A stretch of DNA of 64,000 nt from Bacteroidales bacterium UBA4293 (GTDB lineage: Bacteria > Bacteroidota > Bacteroidia > Bacteroidales > Bacteroidaceae), in contig DGVD01000010.1 of NCBI GenBank assembly GCA_002395835.1, positions 1 to 64,000 of the forward strand. Reading direction: 5' to 3'. Shown here one piece after another: positions 24,533 to 33,402 of the stretch. Both the position numbers and the translations under genes were made by a program. Below the pieces are notes generated by a model, which was not told the origin of the DNA, searched no databases, and was given only the letters and a program-made list of their open reading frames with translations. Numbering within the stretch: the stretch's first letter is position 1; every line of letters begins with the position of its first letter.

Positions 24533-26413
24533 ATGAGAAAATTATTATTCACACTGTTTGCATTCTTATGTATGCAAGGCCTTCAGGCAGGAAACTACAA
24601 GAGTTTCAAGATTTCTGTCTACACGCGTGCTTACGAGGTAGAGAAGATGAAAGACCTGCACTGGCTGGATTCTACATGGAACATCATCTCCAGCCAAGTA
24701 AAAGTGGACAAGATTTATCTGGAAACTCACCGAGACCTGCTCATCGTTCCGGAAGAGACCATAGAACAGGCTAAACGCTTCTTTAAGGAAAAAGGAGTGG
24801 AAGTGGGAGGCGGAATTACCTATACCATAGATGAAAGCAACAGCTTTGAGACGTTCTGCTACTCTAACCCTGAGCACCGGAAAATGGTTCAGCACATAGC
24901 AGAATACACAGCTAAGCATTTCGACGACTTTATCCTGGACGACTTCTTCTTCACCAGCTGTAAATCGGAAGATGAAATCAAGGCAAAAGGTAACATGAGC
25001 TGGACTCAGTACCGTATTAAACTGATGACAGAGGCTGGTCAGAACCTGGTTATCAAGCCTGCTAAGAAGGTGAACCCGAAGGTGAAAATCATCATCAAAT
25101 ACCCCAACTGGTACGATCATTTCCAGGGCTTGGGATTCGACCTTCAGCACGGCCCACAGATTTTCGATGCAGTTTGGACGGGAACTGAAACCCGTGACCC
25201 AGCAGGGGCTCAACACCTTCAGAATTACTTGAGCTACAACATTATACGCTACTTTGAAAACCTGAGAGAAGGACACAACCTAGGTGGATGGGTAGATGCA
25301 GGTGGTATAGAAATGGGTATGGACAGATATGTGGAGCAGCTCTGGCTCACCATGTTTGCTAAGGCTCCGGAAATCAATATGTTTGCTTACCATCAGCTCA
25401 TCGGTATTCCTATCAACCCTGCCGTTCATCGCACCAAGTGGCAAGGTCAGGGCACTAGCTTCAACTTCGATGAAATGATGAAGCCTGTGAACCTGAACGG
25501 AAAAGGCATGACCACCCCTACCACCATGGCTCGTGCAGCAGGATATGCCTTCGAGCAGATAGACAAGTTCGTCTCCATGCTGGGCAAACCTATCGGTATC
25601 AAGAGCTACAAGCCATTCCACTCCCTGGGAGATGACTTCCTTCAGAACTACCTGGGAATGATAGGTTTACCTATGGATATGGTGCCTTATTTCCCTACCG
25701 ACCAGAAGATGGTGCTGCTTACAGAACAGGCAGCTGCCGATCCGAACATCATGACTCCTATCAAGAAGCAGCTCATGGCAGGAAAGGATGTCATCATAAC
25801 CAGCAGTCTGCTGAGTGCCATCCCTGATAAGATAGCCGAGGTTAGTGAGCTGAGATGCAGCGACTTAAGAGCCATTGTGAATGATATGGGTTACAACGGA
25901 AAAACCAAGAAGGACATTCTGATTCCTCAGGTTCTCTACCATACCAACGATGCTTGGGAGATGGTAAGTGCCGGAAGACCACTCACCGGTGGTGTAAGCG
26001 GTTACCCTATCCTTCTGCGTGCGCCTTATGCTACAGGAAACATGTACGTGCTGACCATCCCAGACGACAAGGGTAATCTGTACGACTATCCAGAAGCTGC
26101 CCTGAACACCATCCGACAAATCATGTCACCCGACATGAAAGTCAGGATAGAAGGCCCTTCCAAGGTAGCCCTGATGGTTTATGACAACGACATGTTCATC
26201 GTAGAATCATTCAATGACGAACCTGTGAATGTAAAGGCTGTCCTGGGTAAGGATTACAATGCGCTGGAAGAAGTAACCACTGGTACTATCTTTGAGAAAG
26301 ATAAAAATGTTCCAGGCATGCCAATGCGACGCTCTAGAAATGCAGTGGAAGAAAACCGCTTCAGCATGACCCTCATGCCACATTCATATAAGGTATTCAG
26401 AATTAAAAAGTAA
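24533..26413 (+). CDS. Secreted protein of unknown family, possible TIM-barrel glycosidase
   Basis: This 626-residue precursor has a signal peptide (LFTLFAFLCMQGLQAG). The N-terminal half shows alternating strand/helix pattern with acidic motifs at strand ends (DKIYLETHRD, DDFILDDFFFTSC, IIIKYPNWYDHF, VDAGGIEMGMDRY). That is compatible with a TIM-barrel glycoside hydrolase, but no CAZy family is recognised. The C-terminal third has a Rossmann-like segment (VIITSSLLSAIPDKIAEV) and a beta-sandwich end (KVALMVYDNDMFIVESFND). It resembles the trimerisation plus beta tail seen in some beta-galactosidases. It is divergent from the TPR hybrid sensor. The substrate is unknown. Confidence 0.6.
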   Translation: MRKLLFTLFAFLCMQGLQAGNYKSFKISVYTRAYEVEKMKDLHWLDSTWNIISSQVKVDKIYLETHRDLLIVPEETIEQAKRFFKEKGVEVGGGITYTIDESNSFETFCYSNPEHRKMVQHIAEYTAKHFDDFILDDFFFTSCKSEDEIKAKGNMSWTQYRIKLMTEAGQNLVIKPAKKVNPKVKIIIKYPNWYDHFQGLGFDLQHGPQIFDAVWTGTETRDPAGAQHLQNYLSYNIIRYFENLREGHNLGGWVDAGGIEMGMDRYVEQLWLTMFAKAPEINMFAYHQLIGIPINPAVHRTKWQGQGTSFNFDEMMKPVNLNGKGMTTPTTMARAAGYAFEQIDKFVSMLGKPIGIKSYKPFHSLGDDFLQNYLGMIGLPMDMVPYFPTDQKMVLLTEQAAADPNIMTPIKKQLMAGKDVIITSSLLSAIPDKIAEVSELRCSDLRAIVNDMGYNGKTKKDILIPQVLYHTNDAWEMVSAGRPLTGGVSGYPILLRAPYATGNMYVLTIPDDKGNLYDYPEAALNTIRQIMSPDMKVRIEGPSKVALMVYDNDMFIVESFNDEPVNVKAVLGKDYNALEEVTTGTIFEKDKNVPGMPMRRSRNAVEENRFSMTLMPHSYKVFRIKK

Positions 26414-26421
26414 ATCATAGA

Positions 26422-26457
26422 AAGGGCTCTGGGATTTAACTTAGAGCCCTTCTTTTT
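26422..26457 (+). terminator. Terminator after the secreted protein gene
   Basis: AAGGGCTCT (26422-26430) pairs with AGAGCCCTT (26443-26451), followed by CTTTTT. Confidence 0.85.
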
Positions 26458-26607
26458 CAAGAAATCTTCACCGTAAATTTGGATTCGTCGCACCTCTCCA
26501 GACTGAAATATGCAGACATCAATGCCGTTACGGGCAGACAAGGCATTTCTGCCATGGGACGAAACTTCTGTATCAAAGTGAATATCCCTATCGATATACA
26601 TTTGTAA
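26440..26607 (+). pseudogene. Remnant of a TonB-dependent receptor C-terminus
   Basis: From 26461 an open frame reads EIFTVNLDSSHLSRLKYADI, then NAVTGRQGISAMGRNFCIKV, and ends at TAA 26605-26607. The pattern (GRNF plus alternating hydrophobic strand at the very end) is typical of the last barrel strands of TonB-dependent receptors. No start codon or upstream part is present: the frame is closed by TAA at 26437-26439 and overlaps the preceding terminator. It is probably what is left after a deletion. Confidence 0.45.
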
Positions 26608-26649
26608 AATAGATAAAAGTTGTTATCCACCGTAAGATGACAGCTTTTA

Positions 26650-26680
26650 TTTGTACATTCAATTATTTTTCATAATTTTG
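26650..26680 (+). promoter_or_regulatory. Promoter of the stand-alone macro-like gene
   Basis: TTTG (26650-26653), a 19-bp gap and TAATTTTG (26673-26680) match the consensus. The leader is about 17 nt. Confidence 0.7.
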
Positions 26681-26703
26681 TAGCTAAATATAAAATTAAT
26701 ACT

Positions 26704-27096
26704 ATGGAATACAGCAGAGAATACACACCTAACTTCATCACCGCACTGAAAGACAATGAAATTTTTGTTTTTGGAAGCAACATCCGTGGTATGCATGCAG
26801 GTGGTGCTGCCAGAGTAGCGTGGCAAAAATTTGATGCAGAATGGGGCGTGGGCGAAGGCTTGACTGGGAAATGCTATGCACTCCCCACCATGGAAGGAGG
26901 ATTAGACTACATTCAGGGGAAAGTGGATAATTTCATTGCGTGTGCCAAATCCCATCCGGAACTGAAATTTTATGTCACTAAAATAGCTTGTGGCATTGCT
27001 GGATTTTCAGTGGAGGAAATAGGCCCACTCTTTAAATCGGCAATCCCCCTAAATAACGTGATTCTGCCGAAAGAATTTGTGGAAAGCATGAAATAA
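26704..27096 (+). CDS. Stand-alone macrodomain-like protein
   Basis: This 130-residue cytoplasmic protein is a paralogue of the C-terminal module of the VWA protein at 15770. It shares FVFGSNIRGMHAGGAARVA, a YALPTMEGG segment, VTKIACGIAG and a final PLF helix. The shared glycine-rich loops suggest an ADP-ribose- or nucleotide-binding fold of the macro type. It has its own promoter and is not next to a hydrolase gene. The downstream neighbour is a one-span membrane protein. The activity is unknown. Confidence 0.7.
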   Translation: MEYSREYTPNFITALKDNEIFVFGSNIRGMHAGGAARVAWQKFDAEWGVGEGLTGKCYALPTMEGGLDYIQGKVDNFIACAKSHPELKFYVTKIACGIAGFSVEEIGPLFKSAIPLNNVILPKEFVESMK

Positions 27097-27106
27097 CGTA
27101 CCTTTG
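27076..27106 (+). promoter_or_regulatory. Promoter inside the 3' end of the macro-like gene
   Basis: TTTG (27076-27079), a 19-bp gap and TACCTTTG (27099-27106) fit the consensus. The predicted start (about 27113) gives a leader of about 12 nt to the ATG at 27125. Confidence 0.65.
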
Positions 27107-27124
27107 CAAAGTATGAAAGGATGT

Positions 27125-27310
27125 ATGAAAAAACTGGGCATTGCAGTGGGAGTAATCCTGGTGCTTTATGGCATCTATTACTTTACAAGCAGCCAAGTAG
27201 CAAGAATAGACGACCTCTCAGAGGTGGTGGATTCCGTGGTGGAAGAAACGGTGGAATATACTCCCCTACCTGATTCCATCCCGATGAATCAAACTTCTGA
27301 AGAAGAATAA
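27125..27310 (+). CDS. Small single-span membrane protein
   Basis: The 61-residue product starts at 27125 (MKKLGIAVGVILVLYGIYYF), chosen because AAAGGA lies just upstream; ATG 27113 would add four codons. One hydrophobic segment is followed by an acidic tail (SEVVDSVVEETVEYT). No family is recognised. A dedicated promoter lies upstream. Confidence 0.6.
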   Translation: MKKLGIAVGVILVLYGIYYFTSSQVARIDDLSEVVDSVVEETVEYTPLPDSIPMNQTSEEE

Positions 27311-27337
27311 ATGGGAACAAGAACAAACAATATAACT

Positions 27338-28471
27338 ATGAAAAAGATTCTAGCAAGCATCACATTTCTGGCATGTACACTCACTGTATCTGCCCAACAG
27401 GCATTAGGCCCAGGTACTGGCATAAAATCACCTGAAATCAATGCCGACAATTCCGTTACATTCCGATATGTAAACCCTAAAGCTGTGACTGTCAAACTAT
27501 CTGGTGATTTCCTTACAGAACGTTCTGTAGACCTCCAGGAAAAAGATGGGGTTTGGACGTATACCACTAAGCCTTTAGCCGGTGAACTCTATTCCTATTT
27601 TTTCATCGTAGACGGGAAACGGGAATTAGACCCATCCAACGTATTCATGAACAGGGATATTGCCACCTGGACCAACATCTTCACCCTGAGCACAAAGGAA
27701 GGAGATGCCGGACATTACTACATGAACAACAATGTACCTCATGGTACAATCACAAAAATATGGTATGACAGTGACCATGCTAAAATGGACCGTCGCTTAA
27801 CCGTATATCTCCCCCACGGATACGAAAAGAGCAAAGCAAAATACCCAGTACTTTACCTACTCCATGGTTCCGGAGGTGATGAAAATGCCTGGTCTGAACT
27901 GGGCCGTACTGCTCAGATTCTGGATAATCTGATAGCAGAAGGCAAAGCTACCCCTATGATTGTAGTAATGCCAAACGGTGTGGTTCGTAATCCATCAGCA
28001 CCAGAAGTCAATGAAACAAACATGTTCCAGCCCACTATGATGAACAGTCGTGACCAAGACACTAAACCTATGGAAGATGAGTTCCCTACCATCAAGAAAT
28101 TTGTAGAAAGTACCTTCCGTGTAAAGACAGGACAATATAACACTGCTATTGCAGGCCTCTCCATGGGAGGTCGTCACTCCTTTGCCATTTCACGTCGTTA
28201 CCCTGGTACTATAGGTTATGTAGGTATGTTCTCAGGTGCCGGAAGTGGTCCTGACAATGCAAAAGAGCTGAAGGCACTCTTTGCAGCAAAACCTAAACTC
28301 TACTGGATAGCTGTAGGTTCTGCCGATGGCGTCAAGAAATCAGCTGCTGCCCTTCGTGACTATTGCAAGGAAAACAACTATCCATGTGAGTATTATGAAT
28401 CCGACGGAGGTCACATCTGGAGAAACTGGAGAGTTTACCTCACCCTATTCGCCCAGAAGATTTTCAAATAA
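27338..28471 (+). CDS. Secreted CE1-type esterase with N-terminal CBM48-like domain
   Basis: This 377-residue precursor is read from the ATG at 27338 (MKKILASITFLACTLTVSAQ), because that start gives a proper signal peptide. An N-terminal E-set/CBM48-like domain (about 30-115) precedes an alpha/beta hydrolase of the enterochelin-esterase/feruloyl-esterase type. It shows YLLHGSGGDENAW (oxyanion region), the nucleophile elbow GLSMGGRHS (Ser near 273) and the catalytic His in DGGHIWRNW. CE1 enzymes of this architecture remove acetyl or feruloyl groups from xylans and related glycans; the substrate here is not determined. Confidence 0.85.
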   Translation: MKKILASITFLACTLTVSAQQALGPGTGIKSPEINADNSVTFRYVNPKAVTVKLSGDFLTERSVDLQEKDGVWTYTTKPLAGELYSYFFIVDGKRELDPSNVFMNRDIATWTNIFTLSTKEGDAGHYYMNNNVPHGTITKIWYDSDHAKMDRRLTVYLPHGYEKSKAKYPVLYLLHGSGGDENAWSELGRTAQILDNLIAEGKATPMIVVMPNGVVRNPSAPEVNETNMFQPTMMNSRDQDTKPMEDEFPTIKKFVESTFRVKTGQYNTAIAGLSMGGRHSFAISRRYPGTIGYVGMFSGAGSGPDNAKELKALFAAKPKLYWIAVGSADGVKKSAAALRDYCKENNYPCEYYESDGGHIWRNWRVYLTLFAQKIFK

Positions 28472-28519
28472 TTACTTATCAAGCAAAACTGATTTGACAT
28501 TTTTCAGAAGTTTGGCCTA

Positions 28520-29449
28520 ATGAAAATAACAGCAGTAGTTGTAACATATAACCGTTTGGAACTGCTAAAGAAGAGCATCCAATGTCTGCAAGCTGCACTG
28601 GAGCAAGTTCAGTCGGCAAATATAGACTGTCACATCTGTGTGATAAATAATGGTTCTACCGATGGAACCCATGAATGGCTGGATGCACAAGCTGGTTTGG
28701 AGGTGGTGCACCAGGAAAATGTGGGAGGTTCAGGAGGTTTCTATACCGGTATCAAGAAAGCCTACGAAGAAGGAGCCGACTGGATTTGGTGCATGGACGA
28801 TGATGTGTTTCCCAAGCAGCATTGTTTACTTTCCCTACTAGAAGAAGTCAATAGGCACGAGGACGAGCCACTGGGGATATTAAGCCCTAGAAGGCTGTTG
28901 GAAGGAGTGGTTTTCACCCATGAGTTCCAACACTTCAACTTTACGAATCCGCTGGCTTCCATGCATGGCAAGAAAATAAAAAGCTATGGTCTGGATGAGA
29001 CTATTGAAATAGTAGGTTGCGATTTTGAAGGCCCTTTCATCTCCAGGAAAGTAGTAGAGACTATCGGTTTCCCAAACAAGGATCTCTTCATTTTCTGTGA
29101 TGACACCGAGTATTGCCTCCGTGCTCATTTAGCAGGCTTCAAACTCTATTATGTTCCAAATGCGCTAATGGATAAACATAAGTTCTTCAGCAACGATACC
29201 TGGACTACTAAAAACCAGAAGAAAAAATGGAAACGGTTTTATCAAGTGCGTAATGAAGCTTATATGAATCATCATTATGGAAAGAACTGGTGTGTAAGGT
29301 ATCTTAGAAGCTTCATAGGGCTACTAGGCTATTACATACCAGCTCTTTTCAGCATGCCATTCAGTAAAGCATGGGAAATGAAAGACTTAAAGGTTTTATG
29401 GGAAGCCTACCAAGATGGCATCCATGAAAAACTGGGAATCAGGAAATAA
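28520..29449 (+). CDS. GT2-family glycosyltransferase (GlfT2/rhamnosyltransferase-like)
   Basis: This 309-residue cytoplasmic enzyme has a GT-A fold. It starts MKITAVVVTYNRLELLKKSI and has INNGSTDGT (nucleotide sugar site), ENVGGSGGFYTGI (typical of GlfT2-like enzymes) and WCMDDDVFP (DDD metal site). CDDTEYCLRAHLAG is the acceptor-site motif. It probably transfers galactofuranose or rhamnose to a surface polysaccharide. No other polysaccharide gene is adjacent, which is unusual, so the pathway is unknown. Confidence 0.85.
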   Translation: MKITAVVVTYNRLELLKKSIQCLQAALEQVQSANIDCHICVINNGSTDGTHEWLDAQAGLEVVHQENVGGSGGFYTGIKKAYEEGADWIWCMDDDVFPKQHCLLSLLEEVNRHEDEPLGILSPRRLLEGVVFTHEFQHFNFTNPLASMHGKKIKSYGLDETIEIVGCDFEGPFISRKVVETIGFPNKDLFIFCDDTEYCLRAHLAGFKLYYVPNALMDKHKFFSNDTWTTKNQKKKWKRFYQVRNEAYMNHHYGKNWCVRYLRSFIGLLGYYIPALFSMPFSKAWEMKDLKVLWEAYQDGIHEKLGIRK

Positions 29450-29778
29450 AAAACATCCCCCGCTTCTCAGTGAGGGATGCCCAAAATCATAAAACTTTTA
29501 ATCTATTATTTCTTTCAATAAAATAACAGACCTTTAAAAAATCCAACATGCAAATGTACGAAAAAAATATGACACCATGATGGTATTTTAGATAAAGATT
29601 TTTACCTTCTTCGATAATTTTCAGTTGTTTAAATCAACATGAAATCATGTGAAAGGTAATGAAATAAAAAGAATGCTTTCTTTCCTGTTATTTCATTGGA
29701 TTAGAAAATATACTTTACAATTATTGAATTCATTTTGGTCAAAACAGATGAAGAAATCGCAAAATCGTCACATTATTT
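29450..29778. other. Intergenic region before the GH3 gene
   Basis: A hairpin CATCCC/GGGATG (within 29454-29480) follows the glycosyltransferase but has no T-run on the plus strand. The rest is AT-rich. No small gene was recognised. Confidence 0.4.
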
Positions 29779-29808
29779 TTTGCTAGATGTTTCTTCTTTG
29801 TAATTTTG
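29779..29808 (+). promoter_or_regulatory. Promoter of the GH3 gene at 29842
   Basis: TTTG (29779-29782) and TAATTTTG (29801-29808) are separated by 18 bp, slightly short of the usual spacing. The leader is about 27 nt. Confidence 0.55.
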
Positions 29809-29841
29809 CTGCCGTTTGAAAAACTTTATTAAATCAATCAT

Positions 29842-32169
29842 ATGAAAAAATTACTATTAACTATTCCCCTAGCTGGTATGATACTAGCTTCATGTTCCGA
29901 AGATTTGAAACTTCGTGAAGACAATATTGATGAGATTGTAGCAGCTATGACATTAGAGGAGAAAGCCCAACTCATCATTGGTGTTGGTATGGATGGTGTA
30001 GATTTGGACCGTCCAGTTGTAGGTTCCACAAATTCTGGTAAAGTTCCAGGTGCTGCTGGATATACTGCAGCTATAGAGCGCCTTGGCATCCCTTCCATCG
30101 CTCTTTGTGATGGCCCTGCTGGTCTCCGCATCCAGCCTAAGAGAGAGAATGACAATGCCACTTATTACTGTACTCACTTCCCTATCGGTACTTTATTAGC
30201 ATCCACTTGGGACCAGGAGTTGGTAGAGAAAGTAGGCGAAGCCATGGGTAATGAGGTTTTGGAGTATGGTGCAGACGTTCTGCTGGCTCCAGCACTGAAC
30301 ATCCATCGCAATCCTTTGTGTGGACGTAACTTCGAATACTATTCAGAAGATCCTATTGTTTCTGGTAAAATTGCTGCTGCATACGTAAAAGGTATTCAAA
30401 GCAATGGTGTAGGTACATCTATCAAGCACTTTGCATTTAACAATCAGGAAACCAACCGTATGGGTGACAACGCTATCATTTCCACCCGTGCCATCCGTGA
30501 AATCTATCTGAAAGGTTTTGAAATAGCAGTTAAAGAAGCTGCTCCATGGACAGTAATGTCATCTTACAACTACATCAATGGAGATTACGACAGTGAAAGT
30601 GTGGACTTGTTAACTAACATTCTGCGTGATGATTGGAAATATGCAGGTACCGTAATGACCGACTGGTTTGGTGGTACTGATGGTGCTAGACAGGTTCATG
30701 CTGGCAATGATATGCTTCAACCAGGTCGTCAAGGACAGTATCAGTCTATCATTGATGGTGTAAAGAATGGAACTTTAGATATAGCAGAAGTAGACCGTAA
30801 CGTAAAACGCATTCTTCAATTAGTAGTTAAAAGCCCTACTTTCAAGGGTTACAAATATACTAACAAACCAGATTTGACTGCACATGCTGAGATTACTCGT
30901 AAGAGTGCAACAGAAGGTATGGTTCTTCTGGAGAATAAGGACGCAGCTCTACCTTTAAAAGACGTCAAGAAAATTGCGCTGTTTGGAATCACTGCATATA
31001 ACTGGATTGCAGGTGGTACAGGTTCTGGTGATGTAAACCGTGCTTATACTGTATCCTTGTTGGATGGATTAAAGAATGCCGGTTTCGAAACTAATCCTAA
31101 CCTTCAGAAAGCATACCAAGAATGGAATGACAAAGAGCAGAAAAGACTGGATGCTGCACGTCCTGAAGGCTTAGCTGGTTTAATGTTTACAGAAGTTGCA
31201 AAAGAACTGGATGTCAATACTGTTGACTATAAGGCTGCCATAGCAGATGCAGATGTTGCATTAATCACTATCGGTAGAATCTCTGGTGAAGGTGGTGATC
31301 GAAAAGTTGAAGATTTCGAACTGAATACTACTGAAAAAGAACTTATCCAGAAGGTAACTGCAGCTGCACATGCTGCTGGAAAGAAAGCAATTGTAGTTTT
31401 AAACATTGGTGGAGTTATTGAAACGGCTTCATGGAAGAATATCCCAGATGCAATTCTTTGTGCATGGCAAGGTGGTCAAGAAGGTGGTAATTCTGTAGCA
31501 GACGTTTTGTCAGGTAAAGCAAATCCAAGTGGTAAACTGACTATGACATGGCCTGTAAACTTCAGAGATCACAAGTCTTCAGAGAATTTCCCTATCAATG
31601 TAGAAGTTCCTATGGCAATGGGTAAGAATCCTATCGAAGGAAAGACTCCTGAAACTGAGGGTGCTATAAAGAATGTGGACTACACCATTTATGAAGAGGG
31701 TATTTATGTAGGTTATCGTTGGTTTGACACCCAGAAGATGGCTGTCAGCTATCCTTTCGGATATGGAAAGAGCTATACTACATTTGAATATAGCAATCCT
31801 ACTATCACTTCAGAGGCAGACAAACTGATTGTAACAGTTGACATTAAGAACACTGGTGCTGTAGAAGGCAAGGAAATTGCACAGGTATACGTAACAGCTC
31901 CAGCTGGTACTTTAGACAAACCTGCTCAGGAACTTAAGGCTTTCGCTAAGACTAAATCCTTGAAACCAGGAGAAAGCCAGAGTCTGAAGATGGAAATCAA
32001 GACAACAGACCTTGCTAGTTTTGATGAAGCTAAAAATGCATGGGTAGTAGATGCTGGTGAATACACAGTTAAAATTGGTGCTTCTAGCCGTGATATCAAA
32101 GCAGAGCTCAAGGCAAATGTTGCTGCAAGCACAACAAATGTATCCAAAGCTTTCATGGCACAAAAATAA
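29842..32169 (+). CDS. GH3 beta-glucosidase-type lipoprotein
   Basis: This 775-residue precursor has a lipobox (ILASC). The GH3 N-terminal TIM barrel contains ALCDGPAGLR, ALNIHRNPLCGRNFEYYSED and SIKHFAFNNQETNR, and the nucleophile motif VMTDWFGG (Asp274). The alpha/beta sandwich domain and a C-terminal fibronectin-III-like domain follow (GYGKSYTTFEYSN, GKEIAQVYVTAP). It would release terminal beta-linked glucose or a similar sugar from oligosaccharides. Codons are T-rich (GGT, GCT) compared with the genes upstream. Confidence 0.9.
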   Translation: MKKLLLTIPLAGMILASCSEDLKLREDNIDEIVAAMTLEEKAQLIIGVGMDGVDLDRPVVGSTNSGKVPGAAGYTAAIERLGIPSIALCDGPAGLRIQPKRENDNATYYCTHFPIGTLLASTWDQELVEKVGEAMGNEVLEYGADVLLAPALNIHRNPLCGRNFEYYSEDPIVSGKIAAAYVKGIQSNGVGTSIKHFAFNNQETNRMGDNAIISTRAIREIYLKGFEIAVKEAAPWTVMSSYNYINGDYDSESVDLLTNILRDDWKYAGTVMTDWFGGTDGARQVHAGNDMLQPGRQGQYQSIIDGVKNGTLDIAEVDRNVKRILQLVVKSPTFKGYKYTNKPDLTAHAEITRKSATEGMVLLENKDAALPLKDVKKIALFGITAYNWIAGGTGSGDVNRAYTVSLLDGLKNAGFETNPNLQKAYQEWNDKEQKRLDAARPEGLAGLMFTEVAKELDVNTVDYKAAIADADVALITIGRISGEGGDRKVEDFELNTTEKELIQKVTAAAHAAGKKAIVVLNIGGVIETASWKNIPDAILCAWQGGQEGGNSVADVLSGKANPSGKLTMTWPVNFRDHKSSENFPINVEVPMAMGKNPIEGKTPETEGAIKNVDYTIYEEGIYVGYRWFDTQKMAVSYPFGYGKSYTTFEYSNPTITSEADKLIVTVDIKNTGAVEGKEIAQVYVTAPAGTLDKPAQELKAFAKTKSLKPGESQSLKMEIKTTDLASFDEAKNAWVVDAGEYTVKIGASSRDIKAELKANVAASTTNVSKAFMAQK

Positions 32170-32189
32170 GCCTTTAAACTAACAATATG

Positions 32190-32240
32190 ATAAGGACGAT
32201 TAAGGGAATAACAACCATTAATCGTCCTTATTCTTTCATT
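32190..32240 (+). terminator. Terminator after the first GH3 gene
   Basis: ATAAGGACGATTAA (32190-32203) and its exact complement (32218-32231) form a 14-bp stem, followed by a T-rich tail. Confidence 0.8.
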
Positions 32241-32357
32241 TTGTCATGCTACTTAGCCATTTTAAGAATCAAAACCTACCAAAACTGAGAAAAAGTCACT
32301 GGTTCATTTGGCTCTGAAGGAAAAATCCCCTAAATTTACCGAGTAAAACTGAATGTA

Positions 32358-33377
32358 ATGACAAACTTTTGGGAGAAACCTTGTTTCCCAGCCTGTTATG
32401 TAGTATTTCCACAGAATACAGAATTCAGGCGCGCAGCCTTTTACTTGGCTGCAGAAGAATACTTGGCTTTGAATTTCCCAGAAGATGATTATGTTTTCAC
32501 ATGGTGCTTACATCCTACTGTGGTTATCGGCAGAAATCAAGTTGCACATCAAGAGATAAATTTAGATTTCTGCAAAGAAAATAACATTGACGTCATTCGT
32601 CGAAAAAGTGGTGGAGGCGCTATTTATGCAGATGAAGGCAACATCATGGTCAGTTTAGTGACACGTGCAGGAAAAGTAGAACCGCTTTTCTTGCAATATG
32701 CTACTGCAGAGGTGAAAGGTCTGAGAGCTTTGGGAGCCCCTGTTAGCTTATCAGGCAGAAATGACATCATACTGGAGGGAAAAGGCAAAATTTGCGGAAA
32801 TGCCTTCTATCACCTAACAAATAGAAACATTATTCATGGCACTATGCTTTATAGCACGAACATGAATTATATGGTAGGTGCTTTGAATCCTGATATTAAA
32901 AAACTGGAATCTAAAGGCGTGCAAAGTATTCGCAGTCGTATAGGGTTCCTTGAAGATAAAATAAACATAGGCGTTTTTGAACTTCGGGATGAATTGCGAA
33001 AAATGCTCACTAACCGTTCTGTAGAACTGACAGAAGAGGATGTAGCTCATATAGAAAAGCTGGAACAAAATTACTATAACCCAGACTTCCTCTATGGGAG
33101 TCCATCTAAGGCAGATATAGAACGAAGCAATCACATTGAAGGATGTGGAAAAATAGAAATTAAGCTCCATTTAAAAGGAACCCAGATTGACAATATAGAA
33201 CTATCTGGAGATTTCTTTGAGTTAGAACAGGCTACCCCTGCATTCAATAACGCACTAAAAGGAGTTAACTTCACCCGTGAAAGCGTAAAAGAGGCTTTGG
33301 AAAAGAATAATCCAGAGAAAAGTATTAGAAATCTACGGATGGAAGACATCCTGGAAACGCTTTTCTCCACTAAATAA
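32358..33377 (+). CDS. lplA: Lipoate-protein ligase
   Basis: This 339-residue enzyme has the LplA motifs HPTVVIGRNQ, DVIRRKSGGGAIYADEGN (RRxSGGG lipoyl-adenylate site), GRNDI and KICGNAFY with the catalytic lysine. A C-terminal accessory domain (about 250-339) is present as in bacterial LplA. It attaches free lipoate to lipoyl domains. It is the first gene of a run that continues with gcvT and gcvH. Its likely local substrate is GcvH, at the lysine in ESVKAASD. Confidence 0.9.
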   Translation: MTNFWEKPCFPACYVVFPQNTEFRRAAFYLAAEEYLALNFPEDDYVFTWCLHPTVVIGRNQVAHQEINLDFCKENNIDVIRRKSGGGAIYADEGNIMVSLVTRAGKVEPLFLQYATAEVKGLRALGAPVSLSGRNDIILEGKGKICGNAFYHLTNRNIIHGTMLYSTNMNYMVGALNPDIKKLESKGVQSIRSRIGFLEDKINIGVFELRDELRKMLTNRSVELTEEDVAHIEKLEQNYYNPDFLYGSPSKADIERSNHIEGCGKIEIKLHLKGTQIDNIELSGDFFELEQATPAFNNALKGVNFTRESVKEALEKNNPEKSIRNLRMEDILETLFSTK

Positions 33378-33402
33378 TGACAAACTAATTAATGAATTTA
33401 AA

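Noticed and set aside
26254..26601. Minus-strand 115-codon frame across the 26.4 kb terminator
   Set aside because: It covers the terminator hairpin and the antisense of the secreted protein gene; the plus-strand reading of the same segment gives a better explanation (TonB receptor remnant).
29454..29480. Terminator after the glycosyltransferase gene
   Set aside because: The hairpin CATCCC/GGGATG is short and not followed by a T-run on the plus strand.
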